Assembly (NCBI GenBank): GCA_028716125.1
Contig: JAQUQK010000009.1
Coordinates: 1 to 19,652, forward strand
Reading direction: 5' to 3'
Source: Thermoplasmatota archaeon
GTDB taxonomy: Archaea > Thermoplasmatota > JAQUQK01
DNA length: 19,652 nucleotides
Shown: positions 1 through 8,044 of the stretch, piece after piece
Layout: each line of letters starts with the position of its first letter
How positions within the stretch are numbered: the stretch's first letter is position 1
Position numbers and translations under genes: made by a program
Notes under the pieces: generated by a model
What the model was told of the DNA's origin: nothing
The model's database searches: none
What the model saw: only the letters and a program-made list of their open reading frames with translations

Positions 1-1400
1 ACAAGGCAATGAGCATAGCCGAAGAATTATACATGTCCGGTTACATCAGCTATCCGAGGACCGACAACACGGTTTATCCCAAGAGCCTCGGCATCTATTC
101 CATTTTGCGCAAGCTCGCGAAATCCGCAGTATTTGGCAAGGAAGCCGAAGGTCTTCTTGAGAACCACCGCCCGTATCCGACGCGCGGCAGAATGGAAGCG
201 ACAGACCACCCGCCAATACATCCTGCAGACGTGGCAAACAAGGAAAAGCTCTCAAAGGAAGCATGGGCAATTTACGAACTCGTGGTCCGCAGGTATTTTG
301 CAACGATGGCTCCCGACGGAACCGCGCAAGAGTCGGAAACGCACATTAGCATCAACGCCGAACCTTTCAAGGCAAATGGCTACAAAATCATCGACCTTGG
401 ATGGCGCAAGTACTATCCTTATTTCAAGGCAGAAGAATCAAGCCTGCCAACTCTTGCAAAAGGCGAGCATGTCGAAGTCCTTTCAATTGACCTCAAAGAA
501 GACAAGACAAAGCCGCCAAAGCGCTACTCGCAAGGCGCACTTATCCAGGAAATGGAGCGCGTGGGCATCGGAACGAAATCAACGCGCGCTGAAGTTATCC
601 AGAAGCTTTACGACCGCGGATACGTCGAGGGTGGAAACGTAATCCCCACAAAAGCGGGAATCGCAGTCACTGATGCGCTCAAAGAATACAGTTCCCCAAT
701 AGTCTCGCCGGAAATGACCGCAAACCTTGAAGCGGGAATGGATGAGATTGCAAGCGGCTCAAAGAAAATCGAGGACATCGTAAACATATCAAGCGCAGAG
801 CTTGGCGAGATACTTACCGAACTTCAGAAAAACGAGCGCCAGATTGGCGAAAAAATCCAGAAGATTTTAAACGAGCAGAACGCAATGGGCAACTGCCCCA
901 AGTGCGGCTCGCCTCTTCGCATAATCAAGTCCCGATTCGGCAAGCGCTTCGTAGGGTGCAGCGCATATCCCAAATGCTCGACTACTTTCCCGCTTCCTCA
1001 GAAAGGCAAGCTTGAATACACTGGCGCCTGCGCCACCTGCGGCTCGCCGACAGTCAAATTAATCATGAAGGGAATGCGCCCATGGAACATCTGCATAAAC
1101 ATGCAGTGCCCGACTTCGAAGGAGCGCATGGAAGCCCGCGCCGCCAAGATTGAAGAGAAGAAAGTGAAAGAGACGGCGAAAGCTGAGGCGAAAGCTGCGG
1201 CTAAGGTGAAAAAAGCAAGCCCGCAGATTGCAGCCGAAAAGGAAAAAGCAAAGGCGGCAAAAAAACCAGCAAGGAAAAAAGCCGCAAAAACCGACCTGGC
1301 CGAAGGCGCAGAAAAGCCAAAACGCAAAACACCCGCCAAAAAGAAAGCGGCCAAGGCAGATGAAACTGTAGCAACAGTACCAGACGCGCAAGAACAATAA
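1..1400 (+). CDS. topA: DNA topoisomerase I (type IA), C-terminal part
   Basis: Type IA topoisomerases relax negatively supercoiled DNA through a transient 5'-phosphotyrosine link. The frame is open to the left edge (first full codon at base 3), so the N-terminal Toprim region is outside the window. The active-site motif GYISYPRTDN is visible, with the catalytic tyrosine encoded at 51-53. Domain signatures follow (SQGALIQEMERVGIGTKSTRA, then YVEG and TKAGIAVTDAL). Near the end there are two four-cysteine zinc fingers: CPKCGSPL...GCSAYPKC, beginning near base 894, and CATCGSP...CINMQC, beginning near base 1029. The last 90 or so residues are a low-complexity Lys/Ala/Pro tail with PARKKAAK and TPAKKKAAK repeats, probably a disordered DNA-binding extension. 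The first in-frame ATG at base 9 is internal, not a start. The family call is firm; the tail's role is inferred. Confidence 0.96.
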   Translation, partial: KAMSIAEELYMSGYISYPRTDNTVYPKSLGIYSILRKLAKSAVFGKEAEGLLENHRPYPTRGRMEATDHPPIHPADVANKEKLSKEAWAIYELVVRRYFATMAPDGTAQESETHISINAEPFKANGYKIIDLGWRKYYPYFKAEESSLPTLAKGEHVEVLSIDLKEDKTKPPKRYSQGALIQEMERVGIGTKSTRAEVIQKLYDRGYVEGGNVIPTKAGIAVTDALKEYSSPIVSPEMTANLEAGMDEIASGSKKIEDIVNISSAELGEILTELQKNERQIGEKIQKILNEQNAMGNCPKCGSPLRIIKSRFGKRFVGCSAYPKCSTTFPLPQKGKLEYTGACATCGSPTVKLIMKGMRPWNICINMQCPTSKERMEARAAKIEEKKVKETAKAEAKAAAKVKKASPQIAAEKEKAKAAKKPARKKAAKTDLAEGAEKPKRKTPAKKKAAKADETVATVPDAQEQ

Positions 1401-1417
1401 TTGTGGATTCTGATTTT

Positions 1418-1567
1418 ATGCCCGTAAAGTCTTGCCCAAACCTCGAAGAAAACAAAAAATCCTGCCCCTGCACATGGGCTAAGCAAGAGCAGTGCCCCCG
1501 GTGGGGAAAATGCTGCGAATGCGTGCGCTACCACAGAAGCAAGGGCGAGACTCCGGCGTGCCTTTAG
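1418..1567 (+). CDS. Small cysteine-rich protein, DUF6485-like
   Basis: A 49-residue reading frame that begins MPVKSCPNLEEN and contains eight cysteines in the pattern C-x9-C-x-C-x7-C-x5-CC-x-C, ending YHRSKGETPACL. The core WGKCCECVRYHRSKGE followed by PAC strongly recalls the DUF6485 family of small Cys-rich proteins found in archaea and bacteria; this is from memory and no search was run. The spacing suggests zinc or Fe-S binding, which is inference. It starts 17 nt after the topA stop, so it may be co-transcribed with topA. No clear Shine-Dalgarno precedes the ATG. An in-frame GTG at 1403 would add five residues. A T6 run directly after the stop (1570-1575) may terminate the transcript. 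Function is unknown. Confidence 0.82.
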   Translation: MPVKSCPNLEENKKSCPCTWAKQEQCPRWGKCCECVRYHRSKGETPACL

Positions 1568-1646
1568 CCTTTTTTCGGCGGATTAATCCATCGCAATCCG
1601 TATATCCACAATATCGATGTCCAGTCGCTATACAGGGCGTCCGTAT
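1568..1646 (+). promoter_or_regulatory. Terminator-like T-run and candidate promoter of the ATP synthase operon
   Basis: This short gap has a T6 run at 1570-1575, a typical archaeal intrinsic-terminator signal for the upstream genes. A TATA-like element CCGTATATCC at about 1599-1608 follows. With the usual archaeal spacing of about 26 nt, transcription would begin near 1630, shortly before the atpH start at 1647. A second TATA-like string at 1627-1634 is less convincing. This is inference from base composition only. Confidence 0.4.
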
Positions 1647-1961
1647 ATGGAGAAAAACGAACTTCTTGAGAAGATAAAATCCGCAGAGGCCGATGCAGGG
1701 GCGAGGAAAGAAAAGGCCAAAAACAGCGGAAAAATCGAGGAAGCGAAAGCCTTTGCCGCAAAACTCGAGCAGGACGCGGATGCCGAGATAAGGAAAAACT
1801 CTGCACTTGCGCTTTCAGACGCGAAGAAAAAAGCCTGCAAGGAAGCATCCAAAATAACAGAAAATGCGCGCGAAAAAGCCGAAATTTTCAAGAGAAATGC
1901 AGATTTGGGCGCAGCAAAGCAAATTTTTAGGAAGAAATTAGAGGCATACCTGAATGTTTAA
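1647..1961 (+). CDS. atpH: A-type ATP synthase subunit H
   Basis: Subunit H pairs with subunit E as a coiled-coil peripheral stalk that holds the A3B3 head still against rotor torque. The 104-residue product starts MEKNELLEKIK and is almost entirely a charged Ala/Lys/Glu-rich helix with no hydrophobic segment, as expected for this subunit. An upstream in-frame ATG at 1617 would add ten residues (MSSRYTGRPY), but the MEKNELLEK start matches the family's typical N-terminus better. It is the first gene of the canonical H-I-K-E-C-F-A-B-D order, and its last eight bases overlap the start of atpI. Coiled-coil proteins of this kind are poorly conserved, so the assignment rests mainly on position and character. 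Confidence 0.85.
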   Translation: MEKNELLEKIKSAEADAGARKEKAKNSGKIEEAKAFAAKLEQDADAEIRKNSALALSDAKKKACKEASKITENAREKAEIFKRNADLGAAKQIFRKKLEAYLNV

Positions 1962-4008
1962 GCCAAAGGAGATGGGAAGGGCCGTGATCATAGGGCCCAA
2001 GCCCATGATGAAACAAACCGTGGATCTCCTGCACAAAATGGAGGTTGCCCACATACTTGACTTTGTTCCGCTTGAAGGCGAAACCGAAATATGGATTGGG
2101 GCTCCCGAAAATTCTTCCGCGTCATTGAACGAAAAGCTGGTCAAGATGCGTTCAGGCGCAAAGCTTATCGGGCTCGAGGACTGGGCCGCACCAGGTATTG
2201 AAAAGCTCTCGATAGATGAAGTTGAAAAAAACCTCGACATGAAGATACGCACGGTCGAGCTGAACATCCTTTCCGCTTCCGAAGCAAAGTCGCGCATAGA
2301 AGAGCAGCTGAAGAGAATCGAGGAGCGCATCTGCGAACTTAGGCCGTTTGGCGGAATCGGCATCCCGCTGGAAAATTGCCGCGGATATGACGGAGTTTCC
2401 GTATTCGCGGGGCGCGTTTCTGACATTAAAAAACTGGAGCAGGCGATTTCCAAATTAACCGACGAATACGAGCTTTTCAGTGCGCACGGCGAAAAATCCC
2501 AGATCGCCTTATTTGTCGCAAACAATCATCGCGAAACTGCCGCAAAACTGCTTTCGGAGTGCGGCTACGAAGAGATGCGGGTGCCCGACGGCAGCGGCAT
2601 TCCAAGCCGCCTGATTGCAGAGCAGGAATCGCACAAATTGGGCCTCCTCGAAAAGGAAGACAACGCAAAGAAAAGCATTGCCGAGCTTAGAAAGAGGCAC
2701 GCGCAGTTCATTCTTGCAAGCGAGGAATATCTTTCCGCAGAGGTGCAAAAGGCGGAGGCGCCAGTGCGCTTTGCAACGACAGAGCATTCGTTCATCATAG
2801 ACTGCTGGATTCCGCGCGCGAAGTTGGGGGAAATAAGAAGCGCGCTTGAAACCGCGACTGATATGGAAGTATGCCTTGAGGAGATTCACATTTCCCACGA
2901 AGACGAGCCGCCGGTTCTTTTAGACAACCCGAAAGCAGTAAAGCCATTCGAATTTCTGCTTGATGCATATTCCACCCCAAGCTACTATGAGATAGACCCA
3001 AGCATCATATTATCATTTGTCTTCCCGCTGTTCTTCGGTTTCATGATTGGCGACGTCGGCTATGGCCTGCTTATGATCGCTTCTGGCATTGCAGCCATGC
3101 GCCTTTTTGGCAAGGACGAGAGCATGAAAAGCATTGGCTGGTGCCTAATGGTGTCAGGCATTTTTGCATCGTTGTTCGGCGTGCTGCTCTTTGGCGACAT
3201 GTTCGGACTTACGTTCCAGTCTGGGGCGCACAGCGTCGAAGGCGAGGTAGTATACACTTGGTCGTCGATCCTTGGAATGGATATTCCGATAAAATCTCTA
3301 ATCCATAAGACCGAAGCTTCGGGCGTGACCCAGCTGCTTGTAATTTCTGTCATTGCAGGATATGTCCACATATTCATAGGCCTATTGTTTGGCATCATCA
3401 ACGAGTGGAAGCATGACAAGAAGCATGCGTTTGGAAAGGCTGCGCTGATGATGATACTCACGGGCCTTTTCATATTCATGATGAACATGGCAGGCGGGAT
3501 ACTTGCGCGCTGGCTTGAATCTTTCAAGGGCTCGGCGCCTTGGGTTTTCGACAAACTGGCGCCAGCGCTTTCCGCGGGGCTTACCATAGGAGGCATGGCT
3601 GTGCCGTATTCCACGCTCGCTCTTTCGCTGGCAGGAACCGCGCTTCTAGTTTCAAGCATTGGCCTTATTGGCCTTATCGAGGTTCTGGAAATTTCCGGGC
3701 ACCTTGTTTCGTACACGAGGCTTGCGGCAATAGGCGTTGCCAAGGGCGCAATGGCGATGGCATTCAACACTCTTGGAATAGGAATGATTGCGAGCGGCAA
3801 CATTGCGATAGGAATATTTGGCGTGGTTGTCCTCGTTGCAATGCAGATGCTCGTTTTCGTGCTCGGCTCCATGTCGTCTGGCATACAGGCGATAAGGCTC
3901 CAGTACGTGGAATTCTTCATGAAGTTCTACAAGGGCGGAGGAACCAAATTCAAGCCTTTCGGATACGAGAGAAAATATACGATTGAAAAATCTGGAAAAG
4001 CAGATTAG
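1954..4008 (+). CDS. atpI: A-type ATP synthase subunit I (subunit a)
   Basis: A 684-residue membrane stator subunit that forms the ion half-channels against the c-ring. The N-terminal half (about 1-340) is soluble and rich in coiled coil (KSRIEEQLKRIEERICEL). The C-terminal half carries about seven or eight membrane spans, starting at FVFPLFFGFMIGDVGYG, a hallmark of V/A-type a subunits. The essential channel arginine is Arg589 in the SYTRLAAIG motif, corresponding to the conserved Arg of yeast Vph1. The start MFKPKEMGRAVIIGPK fits the family's usual N-terminus. It overlaps atpH by eight bases, suggesting translational coupling, and ends 29 nt before the atpK start. Length is normal for archaeal members. 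Confidence 0.97.
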   Translation: MFKPKEMGRAVIIGPKPMMKQTVDLLHKMEVAHILDFVPLEGETEIWIGAPENSSASLNEKLVKMRSGAKLIGLEDWAAPGIEKLSIDEVEKNLDMKIRTVELNILSASEAKSRIEEQLKRIEERICELRPFGGIGIPLENCRGYDGVSVFAGRVSDIKKLEQAISKLTDEYELFSAHGEKSQIALFVANNHRETAAKLLSECGYEEMRVPDGSGIPSRLIAEQESHKLGLLEKEDNAKKSIAELRKRHAQFILASEEYLSAEVQKAEAPVRFATTEHSFIIDCWIPRAKLGEIRSALETATDMEVCLEEIHISHEDEPPVLLDNPKAVKPFEFLLDAYSTPSYYEIDPSIILSFVFPLFFGFMIGDVGYGLLMIASGIAAMRLFGKDESMKSIGWCLMVSGIFASLFGVLLFGDMFGLTFQSGAHSVEGEVVYTWSSILGMDIPIKSLIHKTEASGVTQLLVISVIAGYVHIFIGLLFGIINEWKHDKKHAFGKAALMMILTGLFIFMMNMAGGILARWLESFKGSAPWVFDKLAPALSAGLTIGGMAVPYSTLALSLAGTALLVSSIGLIGLIEVLEISGHLVSYTRLAAIGVAKGAMAMAFNTLGIGMIASGNIAIGIFGVVVLVAMQMLVFVLGSMSSGIQAIRLQYVEFFMKFYKGGGTKFKPFGYERKYTIEKSGKAD

Positions 4009-4021
4009 TGAAATTGAATAA

Positions 4022-4037
4022 AAAAGGGGGAAGAAAA
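4022..4037 (+). promoter_or_regulatory. Strong ribosome binding site of atpK
   Basis: A purine-only stretch with a G5 core at 4026-4030 followed by AAG lies seven to eight bases before the ATG at 4038. It decides the start: an in-frame ATG at 4008 would add ten basic residues to a protein whose family begins directly with the first membrane helix. It is the clearest Shine-Dalgarno in the first half of the operon. Confidence 0.7.
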
Positions 4038-4259
4038 ATGGCAATAGAAGCAGGACTGATAGCAATAGGCGCGGGACTGGCGATAGGGCTGACTGGAATT
4101 GCGACCGCATTGGCGCAAAAGGAAATCGGCTCGGCCGCAGCAGGCGCAGTGGCAGAGAACGAGAAGGTGTTTGGAAAGCTGCTAATATACATGGTGCTTC
4201 CGGAAACCATCGTGCTGTTTGGGCTTGTCATCGCGTTCATGCTGATGCAGAAGATATGA
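4038..4259 (+). CDS. atpK: A-type ATP synthase subunit K (rotor subunit c)
   Basis: A 73-residue hairpin of two membrane helices that assembles into the ion-translocating rotor ring. Helix 1 runs from about residue 5 to 27 (GLIAIGAGLAIGLTGIATAL) and helix 2 from about 47 to 70. The ion-binding carboxylate is Glu56 in the motif MVLPETIVLFG. Gln27 in the first helix and Thr57 next to the glutamate are polar residues near the site. It is a single-hairpin c subunit, not the duplicated four-helix form of some V-type rings. The chosen start is the ATG with the strong purine-rich ribosome binding site. It lies between atpI and atpE as in other archaeal operons. Confidence 0.96.
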   Translation: MAIEAGLIAIGAGLAIGLTGIATALAQKEIGSAAAGAVAENEKVFGKLLIYMVLPETIVLFGLVIAFMLMQKI

Positions 4260-4335
4260 GCGGGCGATTGGCGCAGGCCAAATATGAAGTGCTTGCGCCT
4301 CCGCTTGTCGAAAGGGAACGACATGGGGCTTTGAA

Positions 4336-4887
4336 ATGGGACTTGAGAAAATCCTTGAAAAAATACAAACTGAAGGTGACGCTGAAGCAAAGAGGATAGA
4401 GGCGGAAATCCAGTCGCAGGCAGATGAAATAATAGCGGAAGCCAGGAAGCATATAGATGAAAAATCCGAGAATGCAAAGCGCGAAACTGAAATGCAGATA
4501 GCAGCAATGCGCATCCAGGAAATCAGCGGAGCCGAACTTGATGCACGCAAGATCCAAATGGCCGCGGAAAAAGAAGTTCTTGAAAATGCGTATCTGGAAT
4601 GCCTCGAATCGATGAAGGGAATTTCCCATGAGAAACTCGTCGCATCCGCAGTGGCGCGGATAAAACGCGAGATGCCAGACGCAGTCCGCATTTACTCCAG
4701 CAAGGCCGACGAAAAGCTCGTGCGCTCCATCCATGGGTTCGAATACGGCGGAAACATCGAATGCGCGGGCGGCGCAATCGCCGAGAACAAGGAAGGAACG
4801 ATGCGCCTGGATTACCGCTACGAGACTATTGCCGCAGCAGTCTGGGGCGAGAACTTAAGGGAGATTGCGGGCGCTCTATTCAAGTGA
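4336..4887 (+). CDS. atpE: A-type ATP synthase subunit E
   Basis: The 183-residue peripheral-stalk subunit that pairs with H. The first 100 residues are a long charged helix (GLEKILEKIQTEGDAEAKRIE onward), followed by a compact globular C-terminal domain ending in AAAVWGENLREIAGALFK, the usual layout of V/A-type E subunits. The motif GGAIAENKEGTMRLDYRYETI is typical of the C-terminal head that contacts subunit B. Seventy-six bases separate it from atpK, the largest gap inside the operon. That gap contains only a 16-codon ORF without support. The Shine-Dalgarno is weak. The assignment is secure from sequence and order. Confidence 0.95.
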   Translation: MGLEKILEKIQTEGDAEAKRIEAEIQSQADEIIAEARKHIDEKSENAKRETEMQIAAMRIQEISGAELDARKIQMAAEKEVLENAYLECLESMKGISHEKLVASAVARIKREMPDAVRIYSSKADEKLVRSIHGFEYGGNIECAGGAIAENKEGTMRLDYRYETIAAAVWGENLREIAGALFK

Positions 4888-4900
4888 CGGTGTTTGAAAG

Positions 4901-5962
4901 ATGTCAAGGATTTCCGCGATGACGGGACGTGGCAACTACGCATACGCATGCGCGAGGGTAAAGGCAAAGCGCGCAATGCTCATTCCAAAGGAAGCGTATC
5001 CTCGCCTGCTTGCAATGGACGTTAGCGGCATAATGCGCTTCATCGGCGAAAGCCAATATTCGCAAGAGACGCAAGAGCTGGGAATAAAATACACGGGCGC
5101 GGAAACAATCGAGCTTGTGCTTGGCAAGAATCTTGCAAAGGCGCATCATGGCGTGCTTGGATTTTGCAAGGGCGAGCTTAAGGAGCTTGTTTCCGCATAC
5201 ATGCGCTGGTGGGACGTAAGGAACATAAAGACCGTCCTTCGCGGCAAGCGCTACAACGCAATCCCGGAAGATATACTCAAGGCAATCGTGCCTGCCGGCG
5301 AATACGATGAGAAATATTGGGCTGGAATTGTACGCGGCAGCTCCACAATCGAAGACGTTATCGAAAACCTGAAAGGCACGGAATACTACGGTGCGCTTGT
5401 GAAGACGAGGGAAAAATTAGGCGGCGACCTGTCCAGATATGAAAACGGCCTTGAGATGGAATATTACAGGAGGATCCTCGATTCAATCAAGCCGGCGACG
5501 AATGCCAAGAGGACCTTTATAGATTTCATGCGTGATGAGATCGATTTGGTAAATTTCAGGACTCTTTTCATGACAAAGTTCGACGGCGTCGAGCCAAAGA
5601 AAATTATTGGAATGCTGATACCGGGCGGGAAAATGGGCAAAGAGGACTTGCATGCACTCGCAAACACAGACGGCTTTGGGCAGTTCATGGAACTATTGCG
5701 CAACACTGCGGCGTATCCCGCGATAAAGGACGAAATCTCGCAAGTCGAGTCGGCGGGGCTAAACGGCGTTATACGCGCGCTCGAAAAGGCGCATGCGGCA
5801 GCGGTCGAAAGAATGTCGCGCCTTCATCCGCTTTCAGTCCTTCCTGTAATGAATTACATCACAAGAAAAGAGGCGGAAATCGAGAATCTTCGAATAATCG
5901 TGCGCGGCAAAGCTAGCGGCCTCGATACCGAAAGAATCCGCGAGCTTATAATGGTGATGTGA
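4901..5962 (+). CDS. atpC: A-type ATP synthase subunit C
   Basis: A 353-residue central-stalk socket protein (V-type d/AC39 family) that links the c-ring to the rotor shaft D/F. The N-terminus (GNYAYACARVKAKRAMLIPKE) and segments such as MRWWDVRNIKTVLRGK and EAEIENLRIIVRGKASGL are characteristic of this all-helical, funnel-shaped family. The start ATG at 4901 lies 13 nt after the atpE stop. The end overlaps atpF in a TGATG junction, indicating coupled translation. Length matches archaeal homologues. Confidence 0.96.
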   Translation: MSRISAMTGRGNYAYACARVKAKRAMLIPKEAYPRLLAMDVSGIMRFIGESQYSQETQELGIKYTGAETIELVLGKNLAKAHHGVLGFCKGELKELVSAYMRWWDVRNIKTVLRGKRYNAIPEDILKAIVPAGEYDEKYWAGIVRGSSTIEDVIENLKGTEYYGALVKTREKLGGDLSRYENGLEMEYYRRILDSIKPATNAKRTFIDFMRDEIDLVNFRTLFMTKFDGVEPKKIIGMLIPGGKMGKEDLHALANTDGFGQFMELLRNTAAYPAIKDEISQVESAGLNGVIRALEKAHAAAVERMSRLHPLSVLPVMNYITRKEAEIENLRIIVRGKASGLDTERIRELIMVM

Positions 5963-6258
5963 TGGTTGGAATTGCCGTGATAGGCGACAGCGAATTTGTG
6001 CTTGGCTTCAAGCTTGCCGGCATAAAAGACACATTTGCCGGCGGCGACGTCCATGGCGCCATTCGCAAGCTGGCATCAGAAAAAAGATTCAGCATAATCG
6101 TTGTCCGCGACGAAGATTACCGCAAGCTTCCGCAGGCATTCAGGGAAGCGCTTTCCGAAAGCGTGGAACCGGTCATAATTCCGGTGGGGCGCCGTGAGCA
6201 GGAAGACATACGTGAGAAGATAAAGCGGGCAATAGGCGTGGACCTTTATAGAAAATGA
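5962..6258 (+). CDS. atpF: A-type ATP synthase subunit F
   Basis: A 98-residue rotor subunit that binds subunit D in the central stalk and modulates coupling. The N-terminal motif IAVIGDSEFVLGFKLAGI is the family signature, and the Rossmann-like fold is suggested by the alternating beta/alpha pattern (FSIIVVRDEDYRKL, EPVIIPVG). The best start is ATG 5962, which shares its A with the atpC stop (TGATG). A GTG one codon earlier is possible but unnecessary. It is followed 40 nt later by atpA. Confidence 0.95.
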   Translation: MVGIAVIGDSEFVLGFKLAGIKDTFAGGDVHGAIRKLASEKRFSIIVVRDEDYRKLPQAFREALSESVEPVIIPVGRREQEDIREKIKRAIGVDLYRK

Positions 6259-6287
6259 ATGATTGTTATCGCAAATCATGATTAATC

Positions 6288-6293
6288 AGGTGA
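6288..6293 (+). promoter_or_regulatory. Shine-Dalgarno site that fixes the atpA start
   Basis: AGGTGA lies five bases before ATG 6299. Upstream in-frame starts at 6263 and 6278 lack such a site and would add residues not usual for the family. Confidence 0.75.
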
Positions 6294-6298
6294 ATGAA

Positions 6299-8044
6299 AT
6301 GGCAGAAAATTCGCATGGAGAAATTTACAGGGTTGCAGGACCGGTCGTCACGGTCACGGGCATAAAGCCCAAGATGTACGACGTAGTCTTTGTCGGCAAG
6401 CAAAACCTTATGGGAGAGGTAATCCAAATCCGCGGGGACAAGAGCATTATCCAGGTTTACGAGGACACGTCCGGCGTGCGCCCAGGCGAGCCTGCGTTTG
6501 CCACTGGCGCCCCCCTGATGGCGGAGCTTGGGCCGGGCCTTCTCACAAGCATCTACGACGGAATACAGCGCCCGCTGCCAATTCTGAAGGAAAAGCTTGG
6601 CGACTTCATAGCGCGCGGCGTCATGGAGCACGGCCTTGACCGGAAGCGCAAGTGGGCGTTTGTTCCGTGCGTGAAAAAAGGAGACAAGGTAAAGGGCGGG
6701 GACGTAATAGGAACCGTTCAGGAAACACCGAACACCCAGCACCGCGTAATGATTCCGCCGAATGTTTCCGGTGTTATCGAGGACATAAAAAATGGTGGAT
6801 TCACGGTCGATGAAACCGTGTGCATAGTTTCCGGCAAGCCCGTCCAAATGATGCAGAGATGGCCGGTTCGCACTCCGCGGCCATTTTCCAAGAAACATAC
6901 TCCCGACATCCCCCTCATTACGGGACAAAGAATTCTTGACACGCTTTTCCCGGTGGCAAAGGGCGGGACGGCATGCATTCCAGGAGGATTTGGAACCGGC
7001 AAGACCGTGACTCAGCACCAGCTTTCGAAATGGAGCGATTCTGAAGTAGTCGTATACATCGGCTGCGGCGAGCGCGGAAACGAGATGACGGAAGTTCTCA
7101 CAGAATTCCCTGAACTCACAGACCCGCGCACAAACTCGCCATTGATGGAGCGCACGGTGCTTATCGCAAACACTTCGAACATGCCGGTTGCGGCAAGGGA
7201 AGCATCAGTTTATACGGGAATAACAATAGCGGAATACTACCGCGACATGGGCTACGGCGTCTCGCTGATGGCAGACTCCACTTCAAGATGGGCGGAGGCC
7301 ATGAGGGAAATATCGTCGCGCCTTGAAGAGATGCCTGGCGAGGACGGTTATCCCGCATATCTTGCTGCAAAGCTCTCCGCGTTCTACGAAAGAGCGGGGC
7401 GTGTCACTACAACGAATGGAAAAGAGGGAAGCATTACGGTCATCGGCGCTGTAAGCCCGCCAGGCGCAGACTTCTCTGAACCCGTAACGCAAAACACGCT
7501 TCGCATAGTAAAGGCGTTCTGGGCGCTTGACACAAAGCTTGCAAACCGCAGGCATTTCCCAGCGATAAACTGGCTTACTTCATACAGCCTTTATGCGGGC
7601 ACGATGGAGAAATGGTTCAATGACAACGTTTCCCCTGACTGGAGCAGCATGCGCTCAAAAGCAATGGAGATACTGCAAAAAGAAGCGGAGTTGCAGGAAG
7701 TCGTTCAGCTCGTGGGCTCCGATTCTTTGCCGGAAAGCGAGCAGCTTACTCTTGAAATTGCAAGGGCAATACGCGAGATATTCCTCCAGCAGCATGCATA
7801 CCATGACGTGGACTCGTTCTGTTCGATACAAAAGCAGTACAAGCTGCTCAAGTCCATACTTGACTACGGCAAGGCAGCGCGCAGCGCCCTTGATTCCGGC
7901 GCACCTCTCTCGGAAATAGTAAAGATGAAATCGCGCGCCATCCTTGCAAAATCGAAATACGAAGAGAATTTCGAAAAATCTCTTGAAGACGCAATGGCAG
8001 AAATGGCAAAGGAACTCGCCGAGATAAAGAAGAGGGCGATATGA
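6299..8044 (+). CDS. atpA: A-type ATP synthase catalytic subunit A
   Basis: A 581-residue catalytic subunit that hydrolyses or makes ATP in the A3B3 head. Features in order: N-terminal beta barrel (GEIYRVAGPVVTVTG), the A-specific non-homologous insert, the P-loop GGFGTGKT at residues 229-236, the catalytic GERGNE motif, and the Walker B region LMADSTSRWAEAMREISSRLEEMPGE (split here as LMADSTSRWAEA and LEEMPGE). The P-loop differs from the GPFGSGKT form of well-studied archaeal enzymes at two positions. No intein is present. The start is set by an AGGTGA ribosome site. The stop overlaps atpB in an ATGA junction. Identification is certain. Confidence 0.98.
   Translation: MAENSHGEIYRVAGPVVTVTGIKPKMYDVVFVGKQNLMGEVIQIRGDKSIIQVYEDTSGVRPGEPAFATGAPLMAELGPGLLTSIYDGIQRPLPILKEKLGDFIARGVMEHGLDRKRKWAFVPCVKKGDKVKGGDVIGTVQETPNTQHRVMIPPNVSGVIEDIKNGGFTVDETVCIVSGKPVQMMQRWPVRTPRPFSKKHTPDIPLITGQRILDTLFPVAKGGTACIPGGFGTGKTVTQHQLSKWSDSEVVVYIGCGERGNEMTEVLTEFPELTDPRTNSPLMERTVLIANTSNMPVAAREASVYTGITIAEYYRDMGYGVSLMADSTSRWAEAMREISSRLEEMPGEDGYPAYLAAKLSAFYERAGRVTTTNGKEGSITVIGAVSPPGADFSEPVTQNTLRIVKAFWALDTKLANRRHFPAINWLTSYSLYAGTMEKWFNDNVSPDWSSMRSKAMEILQKEAELQEVVQLVGSDSLPESEQLTLEIARAIREIFLQQHAYHDVDSFCSIQKQYKLLKSILDYGKAARSALDSGAPLSEIVKMKSRAILAKSKYEENFEKSLEDAMAEMAKELAEIKKRAI

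Noticed and set aside
998..1534. 178-codon minus-strand frame opposite topA
   Set aside because: It is the antisense of the Lys/Ala-rich tail (GCN/AAR codons give long stop-free complements) and looks like no protein; low-complexity Phe/Ala/Leu runs.
3060..3920. 286-codon minus-strand frame opposite atpI
   Set aside because: Composition is Met/Ile/Pro/Ser-rich with no domain pattern, and it lies wholly within a certain gene. A shadow frame.
4284..4334. 16-codon frame between atpK and atpE
   Set aside because: No ribosome site, no hydrophobic or charged pattern, and no counterpart known in A-type operons.
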